The notes under the pieces: model-generated
Seen by the model: the letters and a program-made list of their open reading frames with translations, nothing else
What the model was told of the DNA's origin: nothing
Databases searched by the model: none
In this document: positions 32,763 through 36,071 of the stretch, piece by piece
Layout: each line of letters starts with the position of its first letter
Numbering within the stretch: the first letter of the stretch is position 1
From: Lachnospiraceae bacterium
GTDB taxonomy: Bacteria; Bacillota; Clostridia; Lachnospirales; Lachnospiraceae
Reading direction: 5' to 3'
Assembly (NCBI GenBank): GCA_029227035.1
Contig: JAQXZD010000078.1
Location: forward strand, 1-36,071
DNA length: 36,071 nt
Program-made: the position numbers and the translations under genes

Positions 32763-33404
32763 TTATGCTTCAAATACGTTGGCTACTGCTTTTGGCAATT
32801 CCTCAAAAGCAGCAATCTTTGGAACCTGTTCACGGATTGTTCCAAATCCGTATGCTGCATGGATAAACCGGATTCCTGCTTCTTTACTGGAATCATAATC
32901 TCCCTGGATATCTCCCACATAGACTGCATCCTCAAGCTGATTACGCTGATACAAAAGCGCAATATTCTCGCCCTTTGATTTCTCATTGTTGCCATAGCAC
33001 TCAATATCCTCAATCAGATCTCCAAACCGATAATGCTCCAGAAAAGCCTCAATGTACCCGGACTGACAGTTACTTACAATATACAGGTGATAACCTGCCT
33101 CCTTCAGACTTTCCATGGTCTGTCTAAGCTTCGGATAAAGCGTTCCTCCATGCTCACGCAGGTACTCATTCTCTTCCCTGCCGCAACGCTCCAGAAGTTC
33201 TTCCCGCTCTGCATCCCCCAGATCCGGAAACAGAATCTTCATCAGCACATCCATGGTCTTTCCCATGACGCCCTGCATATCCTGCACGGTCAGAGGTTTT
33301 CTCTCATAGCCCATTCTCTTAACGGTCTGATTCCAGGACTCCACTACCTGTGGGGCGGAATCCCAAAGTGTCCCGTCCATGTCAAAAATGATTCCTTTTT
33401 TCAT
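32763..33404 (-). CDS. HAD-superfamily phosphatase (phosphoglycolate phosphatase-like)
   Basis: 213 aa. HAD motif I FDMDGT (nucleophile Asp8, Asp10), motif II IVSNCQ, motif III Lys in NNEKSKGEN, and motif IV YVGDIQGDYDS are intact; an alpha-helical cap (about 20-80) makes it a subfamily I enzyme that acts on small phosphomonoesters. It overlaps the purD stop as ATGA, so it is the last gene of the purine operon. It may remove a toxic side product or a nucleotide of that pathway, but the substrate is unproven. Confidence 0.92.
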   Translation of the reverse strand: MKKGIIFDMDGTLWDSAPQVVESWNQTVKRMGYERKPLTVQDMQGVMGKTMDVLMKILFPDLGDAEREELLERCGREENEYLREHGGTLYPKLRQTMESLKEAGYHLYIVSNCQSGYIEAFLEHYRFGDLIEDIECYGNNEKSKGENIALLYQRNQLEDAVYVGDIQGDYDSSKEAGIRFIHAAYGFGTIREQVPKIAAFEELPKAVANVFEA

Positions 33405-34675
33405 GCCTCGTCAATTGCCTTTCCAATATCATGCCGCATATACTTATTCTGAAAATCAATCCACTCCGTGGCCTCATACGCCTTTGCCCTTGCCTCTTTC
33501 AAGTCCTTACCCTTTGCGGTAATTCCAAGGACACGACCACCGTTTGTCACAATCTGACTGTTCTCATCGAACGCAGTACCTGCATGGAAACAATAATAAT
33601 CGTCTTTGCCCTCGAAGTTTTCAAATCCGGTAATCGGGAATCCCTTTTCATAAGATACCGGATATCCATCGGATGCCAGAACCACACAGACTGCCGCATT
33701 GTCCTCAAACTGCAGATCTATCTGATCCAGTCTGCCTTCCACACATGCTTCCATGACATCAATCATATCGTTCTTCATACGCGGGAGCACTACCTGTGCC
33801 TCCGGATCTCCAAAACGTGCATTGTACTCCAGCACCTTCGGTCCATCCTCTGTCAACATCAGTCCAAAGAAGATTACTCCGGTAAAAGGTCTGCCCTCTG
33901 CAGCCATAGCATCTACCGTTGGCTGATAAATATACTTCCTGCAGAATTCATCCACTTCCTTCGTATAGAACGGACTCGGTGAAAAGTTGCCCATGCCTCC
34001 GGTATTGAGTCCCTGATCTCCGTCCTTTGCACGCTTATGATCCTGTGCAGAAGACATAATCTTAATGGTCTTTCCGTCCACAAAGGTCAGTACCGACACT
34101 TCTCGCCCGGTCATGAACTCTTCAACCACCATTGTGTTGCCGGCGCTTCCGAACTTCTTGTCCTCCATAATGGTGCGGACACCTTCTTTGGCTTCCTCCA
34201 ATGTGTTACAGATTAACACACCTTTTCCAAGTGCCAGACCGTCTGCTTTCAACACAATCGGCATCTTTGCCGTTTCCAGATAAGCCAGTGCTTCCTCCGG
34301 ATCCGTAAAATTCTCATATGCAGCCGTCGGAATGTGATACTTTTTCATCAAATCCTTGGAAAAAGCCTTTGAGCCCTCCAGAATTGCTGCATTTTTGCGC
34401 GGTCCGAACACCTTGAGACCCTCTGCCTCAAAGACATCCACAATACCACCGACCAACGGGTCATCCATTCCGATAATGGTAAAATCAATCGCTTTTTCCT
34501 TTGCAAAAGCCACCAGCTTATCAAACTCCATCGCACCGATTGGAACGCACTCTGCAAGACTCGCAATTCCCGCATTTCCCGGTGCACAATAGATTTTATC
34601 CACACGCGGACTCTTTGCTGCGCTTGTTACGATTGCATGTTCACGTCCACCGCTTCCGACTACCAGAATTTTCAT
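33401..34675 (-). CDS. purD: Phosphoribosylamine-glycine ligase
   Basis: 424 aa, full length. PurD joins glycine to phosphoribosylamine with ATP, the second step of purine synthesis. The N-terminus MKILVVGSGGREHAI, the APGNAG loop, the ATP-grasp core (LKADGLALGKGV) and the purD signature RFGDPEAQVVLPR are present. It lies 10 bp after purN and is translationally coupled to the HAD gene. Gene order purM-purN-purD is typical of Clostridia, where purH often sits between purN and purD; here it is absent from this position. Confidence 0.98.
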   Translation of the reverse strand: MKILVVGSGGREHAIVTSAAKSPRVDKIYCAPGNAGIASLAECVPIGAMEFDKLVAFAKEKAIDFTIIGMDDPLVGGIVDVFEAEGLKVFGPRKNAAILEGSKAFSKDLMKKYHIPTAAYENFTDPEEALAYLETAKMPIVLKADGLALGKGVLICNTLEEAKEGVRTIMEDKKFGSAGNTMVVEEFMTGREVSVLTFVDGKTIKIMSSAQDHKRAKDGDQGLNTGGMGNFSPSPFYTKEVDEFCRKYIYQPTVDAMAAEGRPFTGVIFFGLMLTEDGPKVLEYNARFGDPEAQVVLPRMKNDMIDVMEACVEGRLDQIDLQFEDNAAVCVVLASDGYPVSYEKGFPITGFENFEGKDDYYCFHAGTAFDENSQIVTNGGRVLGITAKGKDLKEARAKAYEATEWIDFQNKYMRHDIGKAIDEA

Positions 34676-34685
34676 TCTTTTCCTC

Positions 34686-35312
34686 CTATTTCAATATCCG
34701 AACTTTGTTATTCACTACCTCAATCTTACCGTTCGCAATCAGATTGATTGCCTCCGGCATAATCTTCCATTCTGCCTGTTCCATCACGCGCTTCTGCAGA
34801 CGCTCCGGCGTGTCATCCTCTTCCACTTCCACCGCTTTCTGCAGAATAATCGGACCGGTATCCGTTCCTTCATCCACGAAATGCACCGTGGCTCCGGTTA
34901 CCCTGACACCGCGGGCAAGCACACCTTCATGCACCTTCAATCCATAATAACCCTTTCCGCAAAAAGACGGAATCAGCGACGGATGAATATTGATGATGCG
35001 GTTTCTGTACTTCTGTATCATCTGTTCCGGAATCACTACAAGGAAACCGGCAAGCACCACCAGATCCACCTCATAGGAATCCAGTTGCCTCAAAAAGTCC
35101 TCATTGAAGGCATCCCTGTTCTCATAATTCTTCGGCGAGATGCAGACTGCCTTAATCCCATGCTTCTTTGCACGCTCCATGGCATACGCATTGGGATTAT
35201 TACTGATGACAACTTCTATCTTCGTATTGGTAATCGTCTGCTTCTCAATTCCGTCTATGATTGCCTGCAGATTCGTTCCACCTCCGGATACACATACTGC
35301 CAGTTTTAGCAT
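34686..35312 (-). CDS. purN: Phosphoribosylglycinamide formyltransferase
   Basis: 208 aa, the folate-dependent enzyme that formylates GAR to FGAR with 10-formyl-tetrahydrofolate. The N-terminal phosphate loop SGGGTNLQA, the active-site segment INIHPSLIPSF with Asn108 and His110, and the acidic loop DEGTDTGP (147-154) are all present. Its start overlaps the purM stop (ATGCTAA), indicating coupled translation. Length and motifs are normal for the family. Confidence 0.97.
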   Translation of the reverse strand: MLKLAVCVSGGGTNLQAIIDGIEKQTITNTKIEVVISNNPNAYAMERAKKHGIKAVCISPKNYENRDAFNEDFLRQLDSYEVDLVVLAGFLVVIPEQMIQKYRNRIINIHPSLIPSFCGKGYYGLKVHEGVLARGVRVTGATVHFVDEGTDTGPIILQKAVEVEEDDTPERLQKRVMEQAEWKIMPEAINLIANGKIEVVNNKVRILK

Positions 35313-36071
35313 AATGTTACACCTTTCTCTCCGTCCGTAATCTTTCCAACCACATACGGAGTCTCTCCGGCTGCACGGATGGCTTCCATGGTCTTGTCCA
35401 CATCCTTCGGATCCACGGCAAGAACCATACCAAGTCCCATAGTGTAGGTATTGTACATCATATGCTCCTCAATATTGCCTTCCTGTGCCAGAAGCTTGAA
35501 GATTGGCGGAATCGGATAACTGTCCTTCTCAATTACCGCATGTTTTCCGTCCGGAAGCATACGCGGAACATTTTCATAGAAACCGCCACCTGTAATATGG
35601 CTGCATGCCTTGACACGCACACCGGCATCCTTAATTCCCTTAAGTGCCTTCACATAAATTCTGGTAGGCGCAAGAAGAGCCTCTCCAAGGGTTGTTCCCA
35701 GCTCATCAATATATGTATTCAAGGTCTCCTCATTCATACGGAACACTTTACGCACAAGAGAGAATCCGTTTGAATGGACACCGGAGCTTGCCATACCGAT
35801 CAATACGTCATCAGCCTTTAAATCCGCGCCGGTAATAATATCCTTTTCATCCACAACACCCACAGCAAATCCCGCAAGGTCATATTCTTCCTCCGGCATC
35901 AGTCCCGGATGCTCTGCGGTCTCACCGCCGATTAACGCACAGCCGGACTGCTTACAGCCCTCTGCCACACCGCTTACTATTGTGGCAATTTTCTCCGTAT
36001 AATTCTTACCGCATGAAATATAGTCTAAGAAAAATAACGGCTCGCCGCCCGCACATGCAATATCATTGACA
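35306..36071 (-). CDS. purM: Phosphoribosylformylglycinamidine cyclo-ligase, 5' part outside
   Basis: The frame is open from the right edge (VNDIACAGGEPLFFLDYISC) to the stop at 35306, about 255 residues; an estimated N-terminal quarter lies beyond the window. PurM (AIR synthetase) closes FGAM to AIR with ATP. Family segments seen: GEPLFFLDY, CALIGGETAEHPG, DLAGFAVG, ASSGVHSNGFSLVR, ITGGGFYENVPRMLP. The start of the operon, and any purine riboswitch, would be to the right. Confidence 0.97.
   Translation of the reverse strand, partial: VNDIACAGGEPLFFLDYISCGKNYTEKIATIVSGVAEGCKQSGCALIGGETAEHPGLMPEEEYDLAGFAVGVVDEKDIITGADLKADDVLIGMASSGVHSNGFSLVRKVFRMNEETLNTYIDELGTTLGEALLAPTRIYVKALKGIKDAGVRVKACSHITGGGFYENVPRMLPDGKHAVIEKDSYPIPPIFKLLAQEGNIEEHMMYNTYTMGLGMVLAVDPKDVDKTMEAIRAAGETPYVVGKITDGEKGVTLC

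Noticed and set aside
1-36071. CRISPR array, transposase, integrase, or phage genes
   Set aside because: No spaced direct-repeat array and no translated frame with transposase, integrase or capsid features was found.

Overview
The window looks like a chromosomal piece from a low-to-mid GC Clostridia, most likely a Lachnospiraceae gut bacterium. Evidence: strong AGGAGG ribosome sites with short spacing, A/T-rich sigma-A promoters, a class II (Firmicutes-type) galT next to galK and a GalR/LacI repressor, a cytosolic multi-cluster [FeFe]-hydrogenase-like protein, XRE-DUF5680 and VanZ genes, and a Csp-like subtilase without a signal peptide. The genus cannot be fixed from the sequence alone.

Left part (1-9.8 kb), an accessory or defence region read leftward. 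A truncated small gene lies at the edge. Next comes a two-gene Fic operon: a class III Fic protein with a Lys in its catalytic loop, then a class II Fic protein with a DNA-binding N-terminus, then a 52-aa ORF. A cation-efflux (CDF) transporter with its own promoter follows, and then a complete Wadjet operon (jetA-jetB-jetC-jetD, all overlapping) with a clear sigma-A promoter. Wadjet is a known plasmid-restricting SMC system. A two-component system collapsed into a response-regulator/kinase fusion remnant borders it at 9.8-10.4 kb.

Middle part (10.4-23.8 kb), mostly core-like genes, all leftward. It holds a membrane-bound penicillin-binding-like serine hydrolase, polyphosphate kinase (ppk1) and a degenerate EAL-CBS-GGDEF protein. 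The last two each carry 11-bp-phased TTTAC-type repeats like PhoP boxes. Then come an XRE-DUF5680/VanZ/67-aa operon, a five-gene operon (ABC ATPase, ABC exporter, PspC, lipoprotein, alpha/beta hydrolase), and the [FeFe]-hydrogenase-like protein.

Right part (23.8-36 kb). A roughly 160-bp stretch of nested perfect palindromes leads into a cytosolic-type S8 protease on the plus strand. The protease converges with, and overlaps by 11 bp, a membrane-anchored C39-like protease. The C39 gene ends a leftward series LacI/GalR - VanR-like regulator - VanS-like kinase - C39. The repressor diverges from galK-galT over a region with a perfect 16-bp operator. galT ends at an 85-nt hairpin, facing the purM-purN-purD-HAD operon, whose purM runs off the right edge.

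The least explained items are the palindrome cluster at 23908-24070, the paired Pho-box-like repeats at ppk and the c-di-GMP-type gene, and the twin Fic operon beside Wadjet. I saw no tRNA, rRNA, CRISPR array, transposase or integrase.
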